Shown here: piece after piece, positions 35,221-46,580 of the stretch
Position numbering within the stretch: the stretch's first letter is position 1
Layout: every line of letters starts with the position of its first letter
Assembly: GCF_012273895.1 (NCBI RefSeq)
Contig: NC_052113.1
Span: 4,454,195 to 4,518,194 of the forward strand
Direction of reading: 5' to 3'
From: Zerene cesonia
Taxonomy: Eukaryota; Arthropoda; Insecta; Lepidoptera; Pieridae
Length of the DNA: 64,000 nucleotides
Position numbers and translations under genes: made by a program
The notes under the pieces: generated by a model
What the model saw: the letters and a program-made list of their open reading frames with translations, nothing else
The model's database searches: none
Told to the model about the DNA's origin: nothing

Positions 35221-36007
35221 CGGTCTTATTATGTTTACCAATATAGAAATTTTCATTCATGACATTGTGTGATTCGGGTAGAACAAAAGGTTTCGTCAAC
35301 TACGTACATGGCATAAGTAGTTTGACTATAATTTATTTAAATACTAAACTATTATTAAATTATATCACGTCATATATTTGTTCTTAACCAGCCTCTATTA
35401 GTTGGAAATATAAAATAAATACGTAGATCACTTATGCGGCATTTATGCCTATTGTATTTTTGCCGCATTGGATCCAGATCTATAATAATTCTTTCTTAAT
35501 ACTTGCTGAAACCGATAAATGATATTCTATTCATAGCTGCGAAATATATAGGTACTCTACTGTCAAATGTTAAGAGCCTCTGTTCAACTACCCACACATA
35601 AATGTGGTCTACTTTTAAAATACTAGACATGAATATATATACTACCATCTCAGTTATTACGGATATATCTAATATTGTCAGATATAATGCCATTCAATGT
35701 TACACTTTCTCCAAGACGTTTCACTTAAATAATTACAAACAAAAAGCAATAAGTCAAGTATCAAAATTCCTCAATAATTAGCCGACAGAAGGTAATAAAT
35801 ATTGCTAAGATGATTATTTAACGGCGACGTCTAATCACAAGGAGAGACAACGATAACATGAGACTTGCGATAAATTGTATTTTATTAACGGTAATTTGGA
35901 ATGATTAAAATTTAGTATGTTATACTTTCTAAAACAAGGAAGACGGTCTCGTAAACATCACTGTTATCTCGTGTTAGTAACTACTTATTAATTAGTATAC
36001 TGTCTTC
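35221..36007. other. AT-rich sequence
   Basis: No supported feature. Confidence 0.5.
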
Positions 36008-36049
36008 AAAAAGGGTACACATGAACTCATTTCATATGTACCCCTTTTT
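36008..36049. repeat. Imperfect hairpin, about 18-base arms
   Basis: aaaaagggtacacatgaa (36008-36025) pairs with ttcatatgtaccccttttt (36031-36049) with one mismatch and one bulge across a 5-base loop. It could be a chance palindrome, a miniature transposon remnant, or a hairpin RNA. The loop is too short for a typical microRNA precursor. Confidence 0.6.
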
Positions 36050-36111
36050 GATTATTAGTGCAAATATTTCATACAAAATTTACTTTTTTTATAATACGTT
36101 AACCACAAAAG

Positions 36112-36323
36112 TACAGACCGGCAATAACAACACCACTGCTCGAAACGGTGAAGGAAAACATCGTGAGGAAACAAGCATGTCTGAGAATCAAAAATTCGAT
36201 GACATTTGCCATTGAGGTGACATTTGCCAACCCGCACTTGGCCAGCTTGGTATTTTGGCCTAAAAACTCATGAGGCCTGTGTCCCAGCAGTGGGAAGATG
36301 TATGGGCTGATGATGATGATGAT
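36112..36323 (+). mobile_element. SINE-like repeat with (GAT)n tail
   Basis: Marker motifs in order: ccactgctcgaaacggtgaa, ggaaaacatcgtgaggaaac, caacccgcacttggccagc, gaggcctgtgtcccagcagt, gggctgatgatgatgatgat. This is one of the most frequent dispersed sequences of lepidopteran genomes. Related copies lie at 41172-41230 (tail only) and 51084-51360 (with head). A short internal duplication, gacatttgcca, occurs twice about 22 bases apart. The element lacks its head here and I find no clear target-site duplication. Confidence 0.75.
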
Positions 36324-39240
36324 ACAGTTAAAGATATAAATCACTTTATTTCATACATAATAAAATTTCCACTACGATAATAAATAATAATAGAGGCAAA
36401 TAATAACATATCATATCATTTATATTATATAACAGCTTGCAAAGTAGAACTTATAGGTTACGGCGTAATATACCTTTCTGCACCCTTCTATATAATTAAA
36501 ATACACATAATTAAAGATGTAAAAAACACATATCGGCTAGATCTAGTAGTCCAAGTATAAATGAATTGTGTGAATATACCATATAATTAACTTATCTATT
36601 AATCAACTTTTGCCCGCGACTTCTTCCGCTGCTATTAGAACCATATACATATTAAAGAGTTGTATACTTCATAATACCATCGTCCGTCCAGTGTAAAAAA
36701 TGAAATGCAACCCATATCCTCTAATGGATAGATTTTTATTGTAAAGCTCTACTTTAATGAATATGTTTTTATTACAGTTCAGTTATTTTAGTTTTAAATG
36801 TAAAAAAACATAAACTCTAAAAATAACTAACAAAGAAACATACCTACAGACAAATCTTGCTTTTTGTCGATAGTAATTTAATTAAGTATTCCATTATTGA
36901 ACTTCACAGAATTATCAGACAGTTTATTAAATAATAATAACAATGACACACTCGTATCATACTCACTCCTAAAAATTGTGACGCTAAACTTTTTAAAACT
37001 ATAAGTATTAAGTAATAATCTGTGCTAGGAAAAAAGGAGATTGATAATCCATGTTTCAAAAATAATGCAGATTACAAAATGAGTTGATGACCACACATGT
37101 TGTAATCCAAATTATTTTCAAAGTTCTTTGTATACATAAACAAGATTTTTTCTATCCTTCAATAAAAAAAATCCCATTGCATACAATTGATATAAACAAT
37201 AATAAGACAGGATCATGTTAGTCTATCTTATGATAAATATACAAAAAGATTAAGTGAAATATAATTATACAAAACGTTATTCATTTATTGTGCCCTGTAA
37301 GAATGCGTTAAAAATTCACTAATAAACTCTCTTCACAGAGCTAAAATAAAATGAACTAGCATCAAATAACCTTGGGTGTCCGAGGGTACTTCCCGAGATA
37401 TAAATGTGGCTCATTAATCAATGTAATTAGATCATTAGAGGGATAGGGTTACATGGACTCACTATCATTTTTATAGCGTCGCAGAATAGATTGGGTTCAA
37501 GATATATGATAGTGCTGTTTAAGTAAAAAAGCTGTTGAAACTTTTCGCTAACCATGTAACGGTTATGGATGTCAAAAGTAATCAACATCCTAAATAGGAT
37601 GTCAAACTTATTGCTATTTGTAGCTCTCTCGTCGTGATTAGCAAAATTCCCATATCCATAATGACAAATTAAGATGCTTTTTAAATTTAATGATATATCG
37701 TAAAGTAATCAATATTTGACTATTTGATTTTTATTATCCAAACAAATGAACTAGTTTCCACGGCATTAGCATCTTATCTATATATTATTTAAATAGCGGT
37801 GACTTTTATTTTGCTTTGCGCTTAAGACTTAAACACTAATGAAGCATTCTATAGCTTAAAGCATAAACCAGTTGCAAAATGGCCGATTACACGATAAGGC
37901 CTCATACAAGTATGTACATAATTGGCTACTTAATATAATTTTTCCGCGTTCCTAAGCTGTATCGGGCTAGCTTAATTGGTACCGCTATGATTTATTATAG
38001 TTAATTTTATGTTAATCAGCTATTGAATAATTTGCGAACTATTCTGGTCTACGAAGAATATTTACGCTTCGGTACCACAGGTTTTAATGAGATTTTCTTG
38101 TTAGGGAATCATTTCTTTAAACACATCCCCGAAAACGGGGGTGTATTCGATCAAACTTATATAGATTGTTTAATGCTCATGTCCATTAATTTTAGATTTT
38201 GTATTTTATGGAATAATATATTTTCAGTTGAATCTATATTTTCCATACATAACAAGCTGAAAAACAAAGCTTATACCATATTTCTATATCTGTCTTATTA
38301 TAAGATGAAGTATGAATGATTATCTCAATTGAGCTCTATTAAATGTCCAGAATAGCACCTAGCGGCGTGTATTGAAACGGGAGCGGTTTGTAATAAGTCC
38401 GCCATAATTTATGTTAGCTGCAATTAAAGTAAGATTGTTACCGTAGCTAGGCCAAGAGACTGCTCGGTAACTTGGCTAAATGAGAAGTTATGAGATTACA
38501 TGCAATTGTAACGTAAAAGTACATTATCGTTGAAGGATGTGTTTTTGAATCAAGCGTCCATCTATAAATATATCGAGTATTTAGAATTTCTTTTTTTAAT
38601 AAATAAATTTGAGAAATTAAACACTTTTTTGTAAAGACCATTTATTTTATAATTAAATATTTCATTTTTGCATAAAATATCTATTGAATATATGTAATAT
38701 GTGGAAATGGTAGGTAAAAAGATAAGATATTTCAATTGACAATAAATATAATCGTATTACGATACGTTTATGTTACAAGTCATTAAGTGTTTAAAAAATT
38801 AGTCCGCTAATGTATCCTTAGATTAAATGAACGCATTACTTTTATAATAAATAGTTCTCGATAAACGACGCGATTATATACTTGTTTAAAATGTATCTAA
38901 CATTTAAACATCGCTTTCGCTTACTTATCAAAATAACCTTAACAAAATATCGCTCCTATTGCTATTCGTTTAAAGTTTACAATTAAATAGCATCGTCGTC
39001 CCACGCTCCTTGACTATAATCGGTTCGAGGTTTCCTGTCACTAAATGAGATTAAATATATCCAAAGATTTTGCAACATAACGTTTAATGAAGTTGGTATA
39101 CCAGTTCGTGATGTCATAATTTGAGACATGCTTTATAGATGAAAGTAATTAGGCTTAAAAATATACTTATTATTAATACAAAAGTTTTTAAAAGTTCATT
39201 AATATGACTTTAATATTTAATGTGGTACTTTAACGTTTAA
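36324..39240. other. AT-rich sequence, weak repeat traces
   Basis: ttgcccgcgacttcttccgc at 36611 recalls the head of the 'cccgcgacttcgtccgc' repeats but the following bases do not. A 98-codon frame at 38023-38319 has Phe/Leu/Tyr-rich composition and no splice context. Nothing else recognised. Confidence 0.4.
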
Positions 39241-39520
39241 TGGGAGTCGAGCACGCTTGGGTACGAATTGGGCTAGCTCGCACCGGGGAAGTACCACACT
39301 CCCACAGAAGACCGGTATGAAATAGTGCACGCTACTGTGTTTCGTACAGTGAATTGGGGAGCCACAGACTCGTTTCCTATTCCTCACCCTTTCCAATCCA
39401 GTCCTTCTTTCCAGTCATCAATGCTTTCTTTATCTCTTACCCCTTACAAAGTGGGCAGCGCATTCGCAGCGGCTCTACCTTTGCGAATGCCCATTAATTC
39501 TCAGAAGTATAGGAAGCTAC
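39241..39520 (+). mobile_element. RTE-like repeat, more complete copy
   Basis: tgggagtcgagcacgcttgg, gtacgaattgggctagctcg, caccggggaagtaccacact and acagaagaccggtatgaaat are nearly unchanged hallmark sequences of the abundant lepidopteran repeat whose end appears at 5964, 7370 and 27441. The pyrimidine-rich middle (cctattcctcaccctttcc) and gcagcgcattcgcagcggc follow, but the copy stops before the catgggcggyggt end. It abuts another repeat at 39571. Confidence 0.75.
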
Positions 39521-39570
39521 AGTGAAGTTCATCAGTCGCATTGCATTATATGCATGCTTCGGTTTAAATC

Positions 39571-39790
39571 ACACTAATATTATAAGTGTGGAAGATAGTT
39601 GGATGTTTGTCCGTCAATCACGCTGCTGCTGTGAATCAGTAGTTACTGAACGGATTGTGATGAAATTTGTCGTACAGACAGGGTATCAGCTGACTTGGGT
39701 GATAGAATACTTTTTAACCCGATTAAATACTCCCTTGCGATAAAACACGAATCTTGATAGCCGGGCGGAGCCGGGACGAGCGTCTAGTGT
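39571..39790 (-). mobile_element. 'ctagctgtg-cccgcgg' superfamily copy
   Basis: Read on the minus strand it starts with acactagacgctcgtcccgg ctccgcccgg-type sequence and later contains aaatttcatcacaatccgtt, cagtaactactgattcac and ends near taatattagtgtg. It has the same layout as 53725-53915, which is also in minus orientation: a GC-rich head, then tttcatcacaatccgttcagt, then a tail close to 'tataatatta'. It lies directly after the 39241 repeat, which suggests a repeat cluster. Confidence 0.6.
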
Positions 39791-41171
39791 AATATCTATT
39801 TAATTCATTGCACATGGCAATATCAACGTCTGTGTATATTTGCCATAGTAAATTAGTAATGAATTTACAATTGAAGATATCTCTTCTCTTTCCTTTCGAA
39901 TTTTGTCCAAGAATTAATAATTACTATACTTGAATAAAAAACTTTATTTAAAATGGGTTATAACGTGCATATGTATCATAATAGAAATAAATTCAAATAA
40001 GATGTTTTTATCGAGACCTTGCAAATCTATTTAAACATTGAAGTAGGTACTTGTATGATATTAAGATTTCCGAGTAAAACGTCCTCTACATTTACAAATA
40101 TTAATGCATTAGATTTGAACAGGAACTGTTAAATAAGCTTTGAATGTCACGTAACCTTTTATTGACTCATTGTGTTACGCTCTAAGCTGTAACAGACAAA
40201 ATTACGCTACTAAATGAGGTTAAAGCAGTTAGCTTATTGTAAAGTTTATTTATTAAAAGTATCTGAATATATCATAGCACAAACTTCTATTAAAGATTTG
40301 CATGTAAAACGCATATATACGCTTGGAGGAATTAATATTAAAATATTTTCGAATATATTGCACAATTGAATCGAATCTAATCAATATGCAAAGTGCGATC
40401 GCGTGCGCCCGCGCCTCGGTGTCGCGATATTCGCTTTTTATTTAATTAACTTTTTCAATACTTTCCTTTTTTCGACTTGTTCGCTGTAATGAGATATTGC
40501 AGGCGATTATTTCTTTTATTTAAGACCTGTTTTTACCGTTTCGTATGCTTTTTTGGGATCGAAATTTACTAACAAAAAACTCCAACCGAAAATGAATTAT
40601 GCTCATTTATTTCGTATCGCGCGTTCTTATAACTTTCTGGTTTTCTGCGATCATTTCAATCTGGACAGTTTATACTAGTCGATTTTTTATTTTTAAAAGA
40701 TTTCTCAATTACGTAATAGGAATTATAACTTAAGCTTATAAATATATAGTATCAGTGAACGTACGTTAAAACAAAGTTTAATTTATAACATTCAGATTTT
40801 GCATTAAATATTTAATTTGCACATTAAATCACCATACTAACTAAGCAGAATGGACAAATACATTAAATTATGAAAGCATTATAGGGGAAAATAGAATTAA
40901 ATAATATCTTAAACGTTTATGGTAGATACAAACGGGTCTTTAAGTTTCTATTGAACTAATTTCATGAGCACTTGTACCTTATAACTGGTTCCTAGTTAAT
41001 TAAGAGTAAGCTATAATTTATCACTAATCATTCAATGCTAAATGTCGGCCGGTTGTGTAAAGGATAATTATTTAAGCACTAAACTAAAATACTGGAAGAG
41101 ACGAACACTTATTTTTAGTTAAACTCCCGTTTAATTAAGGGAGATGATATTTTTTATATTTAAAAAAAAGC
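39791..41171. other. AT-rich with one GC-rich patch
   Basis: 40390-40440 reads agtgcgatcgcgtgcgcccgc then gcctcggtgtcgcgatattcg, a CpG-rich patch that may be a regulatory element. Nothing else supported. Confidence 0.4.
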
Positions 41172-41230
41172 CCTCGTAGGAGGCCTATGTCCCAACAGTG
41201 GGAACAAGTATGGGCTGATGATGATGATGA
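41172..41230 (+). mobile_element. Tail fragment of the (GAT)n SINE-like repeat
   Basis: ctcgtaggaggcctatgtcc, caacagtgggaacaagtatg and ggctgatgatgatgatgacg match the end of the 36112 copy. Only about 60 bases remain, a typical 5'-truncated insertion. Confidence 0.75.
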
Positions 41231-42970
41231 CGTTGTATAAAGTGGTGTTTTATAGCATTGCTTCTAGAAAAATATTGAGGTAATTTTTTTTTCTATATAC
41301 ATGAAAAAGTCCAAGTTTTTTGTTTAAACTAGAAACAAATTAATGTGCTTATAGAGGAAATAGCGTTTTGCGTTTTTTGTTTATTGCTTAGCAGGGAGAT
41401 ATAACTATTTGAGATCTGTATATTTTGATTCGCAGTTGAAACATTTTTATAACAATACACAAACAATGAAAATACTCGGTTAACTACAAACGCATGCAAT
41501 AAAACCTGTTAACATTAAATAAAACACGCTAAAAATCATATTATTTACGACACCGAATATAATTACAGTTTTGAAAGGCTAAAATTAAACTCGAGAAATC
41601 CAGCTTCATTACCCGAGTTTCAAAAGATTAATGATTAACAAGAAAAAGTAAACAGAGCTTAATAAACTAAATAAGTGGAGCCAATCAACGGAGTGATCGT
41701 TCCATTTGACTACCTGTACTTATGCAATTTTATTAATTAATATCGAGATGCGTTTATCTTTACGCTTATTAAAGTGCTGGCGAAGATTCGATTCGATTCT
41801 TATTCCCTTAAGATATAATTTTGTTGATTCGCAACATGATTTATCTTGCCGTTGTGCAAGGGCCTCGACACGTACGATTTGAAATTAAACCATAGGGAAA
41901 AGTGCGGGTCTGTAAACACAATTAAAAATTTCAATAGCTTATTGCGGTTAAAAATTTCCTCTCATACGATACAATCGCGGTTTCGGTAAGTGTATGCTGG
42001 ATTTTTAATTACGTGAAATAAAATAGTTTTTTTTTTTACATTGAAATGTTATTCTTAATAAAATGCGATTAAAACTGCTTATGGGTAAACAACTTTCATT
42101 ATAAACTACTTTATTGTGGCCATTTCATGAACTTTTCAAGTGCAATGAATTGTTTAGTAGATATTTAATCAAATGAAGCTAGTAGAACTCGCCTTTAACT
42201 TAGTGGCTTTGGCTATAATCGATTAAAAAGAGGTAGTATATACCCATAATTAATTAATCGAATATAAAATTGTTATAACCGCCTCTGGCTCCTTTAGTAG
42301 CAGTATTTCAGACGCATACACCCCGCCCACCGCTTTTAAACTCAAAACTTGCAGTTTGCGCCCAAATGAGCCTGATGATAAAACGTGTTGCTTATCTTTT
42401 TAATTTTATTATCTTGAAGGTTATGTTGAATTGAAATTGTTGATGGTTATTGCTGAAACCTGATATGTATTCAGTTTAAATAATTGATTAAAATCGATGA
42501 TACGTTTTGTGATAAGGCAACATATAAATTCGAATATTTTTAAAAATTGAGTTATTTTTTTTAAGATTTTGTGAAAAGAGGCTTGATGTTTTTTATAAAA
42601 GGTATATGAACTTCATATATAAAATAAGAACCTACATATGAGGTACAATCCTTGATGTATTGGATATTATGTGATCTTATTGTCAATTTAAGATAATTAA
42701 GAATTGTTTTCTTTTAATAAAGGCATGATGAGTAAACAAAATAAATCTTAACTAAGCATTATTATTATAAGTAAGCTGTCAAATCACTTTATGAAGTATA
42801 AAAAAGAGAGATTGTTTATATGTTTGTAATAAGTGGACGGACCAAGATTTTTTAAACAGAGTATTACAATTTTCAAGATGTTTTTGTGAATCTTTTATTT
42901 ATATCAAATATCTATGTTAAAAGTATGTACTAAATAAGTATTCATGTTTTGTAATAAAACTAAAGTAAAT
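41231..42970. other. AT-rich sequence
   Basis: A short GC-richer patch at 42280-42360 (ataaccgcctctggctcc, acaccccgcccaccgc) only. No gene. Confidence 0.45.
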
Positions 42971-43028
42971 ATCTTTTGTTACAGGTAAGTTGGCGTTGAA
43001 ATTATACGAGGAATATTAATGAGTGAGT
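42971..43028 (+). other. Recursive splice site with downstream donor
   Basis: atcttttgttacag is followed without a gap by gtaagt (junction 42984/42985), the consensus of an insect ratchet point: a full acceptor joined to an optimal donor. A second donor, gtgagt, lies at 43023-43028, so a 38-base recursive or cassette exon (42985-43022) could be defined between them. The site sits about 16 kb into the inferred intron that begins at 27057. By composition I would expect about 0.2 perfect caggtaagt per strand in this window, so the match alone is suggestive, not proof. Confidence 0.45.
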
Positions 43029-44039
43029 CAAATAGCTGGGTATTAAAATTGTATTAATAGCGTTTAATTTAAACAAGATTATATTTTTACATTATGTTTA
43101 CGTATTACATTAAGTTTAGTATAAATACGATAGTCCGATAGCCGGATATGAGGTATTTGTTCAATGCTTTTTAAACTGGACTTTATCGTTCATAAAATGT
43201 GTAAATCTTATTTGAATTATTTGAGACTCTGTGAGAGTCTAGTAATAAATAGACTTGTCCATCTTTCTGTCTGTTTCTCTGTCCGTCCATCTGTCACCAG
43301 GTTGTATCACATAAATCATGATATTTAAGAACAACAAATATTAAAAAGCCCCAAAATAATATTTAGTATATAACATAAATAATTTAAATGAAATTCGTCA
43401 TCCCAAACTATTAATAAATATAACTGTCGCATCTTCAATCGACGCGAGGAAAGGAAGGGGTGGGGGATAATTAAAATCCGTTGATTAATATGTAAATGTA
43501 ATAAGATTATTCTCGTGAATAATTTAAGGGAGGTTGGGTTCTCATTACAGCCTGTATCGGCCAGTCTAATGTATTCGATGTCTGGCTTGATAAATGCTGT
43601 CGTGGTTTCAACGAACAAGACTGGTAGTTAGTTACTGTTTGGAATGACCTCTGTATGTCCAGCTTGCATACTAATATCGTAGTAGTAAGTAGACTGAACT
43701 AATGTGTCTGTGATATGAATCGTGGTAGTGTTTATTGTATAATTCTTTAATGATCTTTAAAGCGGAAACATGTTTACAGATATTCTTAATAATGATTGTG
43801 GTTTAATGCTTATAGGTTTTTAATAAAATGTACTTCTTTAAAAATGATATACTTATTTTTATCTATATACAGTATTTATTATATTAATTTAGTGGATATT
43901 AATCTAATGTTATTTCAGACGTATAAAAGGGTTATAAGATTAAAGGAGGTAGATATATCCATTAATTAACAGAATATAGGTCGAAGACTGGACAAAGCTT
44001 CCAAGACGACCTGAAACATGTACTCATTAGTTGCTATCC
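43029..44039. other. AT-rich sequence
   Basis: A minus-strand frame (43325-43618) is partly protein-like (TTTAFIKPDIEYIRLADTG) but has no splice sites. Nothing else. Confidence 0.35.
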
Positions 44040-44240
44040 AAATTTCGCGCCAAAACGGCCATGTTGTTTCCGCCATCTTTATTAAGAACGCATGGCCTCC
44101 CGCCTCCTGGCGTTGGTCAACATCCAGCAAGGCGTTAAAGGCATAAGCTACAGCCACCCACCAGTTTAGATAGAGCTCCCTAGGTTGCACTAACATCGTT
44201 AAATATAAACACGGAGAGAGTATTGAGGTAATTTTCACGG
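44040..44240. promoter_or_regulatory. Candidate conserved element with GCCAT sites
   Basis: aaaacggccatgttgtttcc and gccatctttattaag place two GCCAT cores 18 bases apart, followed by ggcctcccgcctcctggcg. It is GC-richer than its flanks. GCCAT is the Pho/YY1 core; whether this is a Polycomb or enhancer element is inference. A 90-codon minus frame crosses it (Trp- and Ala-rich) without splice support. Confidence 0.2.
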
Positions 44241-46374
44241 CTCAAAGTGGGCTGGTCGGCGGTGTTTGGCTCACTCGTCTAATGGCTTTGATTAAACTGC
44301 CAGTTTATTTGACGGTACGATGCGTGCGTGTGGCCACGTATGAATTTATGCTTAGAGGACATCCTAAGTTATATTTATGACGTTTTGTTATAATCTAGAA
44401 CGCTAATTGTTGTCCTAGGATCGTATCACGAGCAGGGAGAGGAATATAGAGGGGCGAGAGAAACACGATACCTATCAGATTAGCCAGTCAGTATTAGCCA
44501 CAGAACAATAAAGCATTAATTGATTAATATGAATTATTGTAACAATATTTATATAATGCTGTTATTTAAATACGTTGTCCATGTTTCTGCTTGTTAGGAA
44601 TGCTTTTGGTTAACAGGCCAAAAAAAGAAGATTTGCTTTGTTGATTTTCCACATAGAATGAATAATGTGTTGTAGGTATGTTTCTTATGAACGACGCATT
44701 TTTATATTTCTTGAACATAAGATAAACAATCGAAATAATTACCATCTTATTAATTATCTATTTTACAATAATTACAAACTGTTTTCTTATAAATGGAACC
44801 GAGCATGTAAAATAATAAGATAACTGCATAATGGCATAATTATTGTTCGAGCAATCTCAGTTATTTACATAATTAGACTTATTAATTTGTCTGCTGTAAT
44901 TGTATGTTTTTGTTGTGTCTGAAACAGATTTACATTACATAATCTTTAGAATAATCTACCAATAAAAAATATAATATGCGTTTTTGAAATTTTTAGTATG
45001 AAAGATTATTTATTTATACAATTTCTTAATCATCCTGTCATAGCCATGGAAGCAAATGTTTCATAAATACCAAAACTGTTCTAATGGTTTCTTCAAGTTA
45101 GAATTATATTATGTAAGTCATTTTTATTAATAGGGCAATAATCGTTATTCATAATAATGTTCCCTTTCCCAATATGAATACTAGAATATACGTATACTAG
45201 GACAGTCAATTTAAATCGTAACATGGTTTACCAAGCGGTATATAAATCCTATCTTGGAATATATTCGATGTTCGGTCTTTAGGGGAATAATCTGAGTATT
45301 CCTAGTAATAATATTACCTTTCCCAAACAATGGATTTCCGAGTCTTGCTGCCGGCCTTAATAATTAGGATAGTGCTCACACTGAAGAATAAAGCCTAGCC
45401 TTTGTACGACTGAAGACTGTTGTATATCTTGATAGTGTTTACGTTTGCCTTTATTAGGGTTGGCGGCGACAATAAAAGTTTTTCATCTTTCAACCTATAG
45501 CCAATTGAAGTTGGTTAATTTTGTGAATAATTTAATGTATCTGAGTATCGGGTTGTTACGAATATCTAGACTAATTTTTAGGAACGAAGGATTCAGTTAT
45601 GAAGGTAAGATGTTTTTGAAAGTCCTCCTTCACTGTAGCGAAATGAAAAAGGCCAATCGAATGCCGATTCCTAGTAATTTTTTTTAAATTAATCAATTAA
45701 TGGATTTAGATTTTTTTATATATTTAACATATTCGAGTACTTGGCTATTGTGCCTATAAAATTAATGAGAATATTATTAAATGAAACTGAATGTAACGAT
45801 TAATCTCATAGCGTAATAAATCACTATAGACCTCTAAATCTCATTTAAAATGAAGACATGTTGGCCATACTATTATATGGTTAATCCGAATTAATCTGTT
45901 TTGCCAACCCTACCCATGCAACGGGCAAGCACGTCCCCTGCATGCCACTCTCCGATACTAACGTCGTATATTTCCGTCAGTGCGTACACTACTCTGTCTT
46001 ATTATGCACTCTAAAACTTAAAAACGAAACTCGCAAACTAAAAAAAATAACGGGTTTTGTGTAAAAGCTTTTTTGTTAACCGTACATTATTTGAGGTGCA
46101 GTTTTTTTCCCTATATTAAAATTGGCAGCCCGTTAATTAAACCCAAATCGAATTAATTACAAAGTTTAAATTATTCCACCCTTCTTGAAAAATAGATAAG
46201 ATTTGAAAGAATTGGTAGCGTAACGTATACTGTGTAGTATTTCTGGACAGTTATTATGTATGTGCGAGCGGTGCGAGATGCAGCGCATGCCATAAACTAA
46301 TATTCGCTCGGACACTACTTGGAGTTATTGGACAATGTAAATGAACGCTATCTCCTATAATGCCTGCCTTATTT
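44241..46374. other. AT-rich sequence
   Basis: No supported gene or repeat. A patch at 45910-45980 (ccctacccatgcaacggg, tcccctgcatgccactctcc) is slightly GC-rich. Confidence 0.45.
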
Positions 46375-46580
46375 CCCCCTAGCCAGGCCAGTGCCCGGAG
46401 CGACCCCGCCCGGGTGGGAGGCACCCCCACCCGACCGATGTCTCATCAGTAAGGATTGAACCCTTTAATGTATTCACCGTAACTTCGGGATGAGTCTTGT
46501 ATTAGTGTTATAATGAGACGTGGCCCTTAGGAATTATGGCTATACTTATGGATCTCCGGGGCCGGGATTACCTCCAACCT
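46375..46580. promoter_or_regulatory. GC-rich island with stable hairpin
   Basis: cgggtggg (46411-46418) pairs with cccacccg (46426-46433) across a 7-base loop, within a block of very high GC (agccaggccagtgcccgg, agcgaccccgcccgg). A second GC-rich patch (gatctccggggccggg) follows at 46552. Composition contrasts sharply with the AT-rich surroundings. Confidence 0.3.

Noticed and set aside
36008..36049. MicroRNA precursor
   Set aside because: The 5-base loop and 18-base arms are too short and I recognise no known mature sequence.
36105..36330. Target-site duplication around the 36112 repeat
   Set aside because: Only tacag is shared at the two ends, too short to distinguish from chance.
43541..43618. 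Protein-like stretch (TTTAFIKPDIEYIRLADTG) on the minus strand
   Set aside because: An acceptor-like cag precedes it but no donor follows and the frame decays into low-complexity sequence.
21579..44075. Polycomb response elements from GCCAT sites
   Set aside because: The number of cggccat matches is near chance expectation and no cluster combines them with GAGA-type sites.
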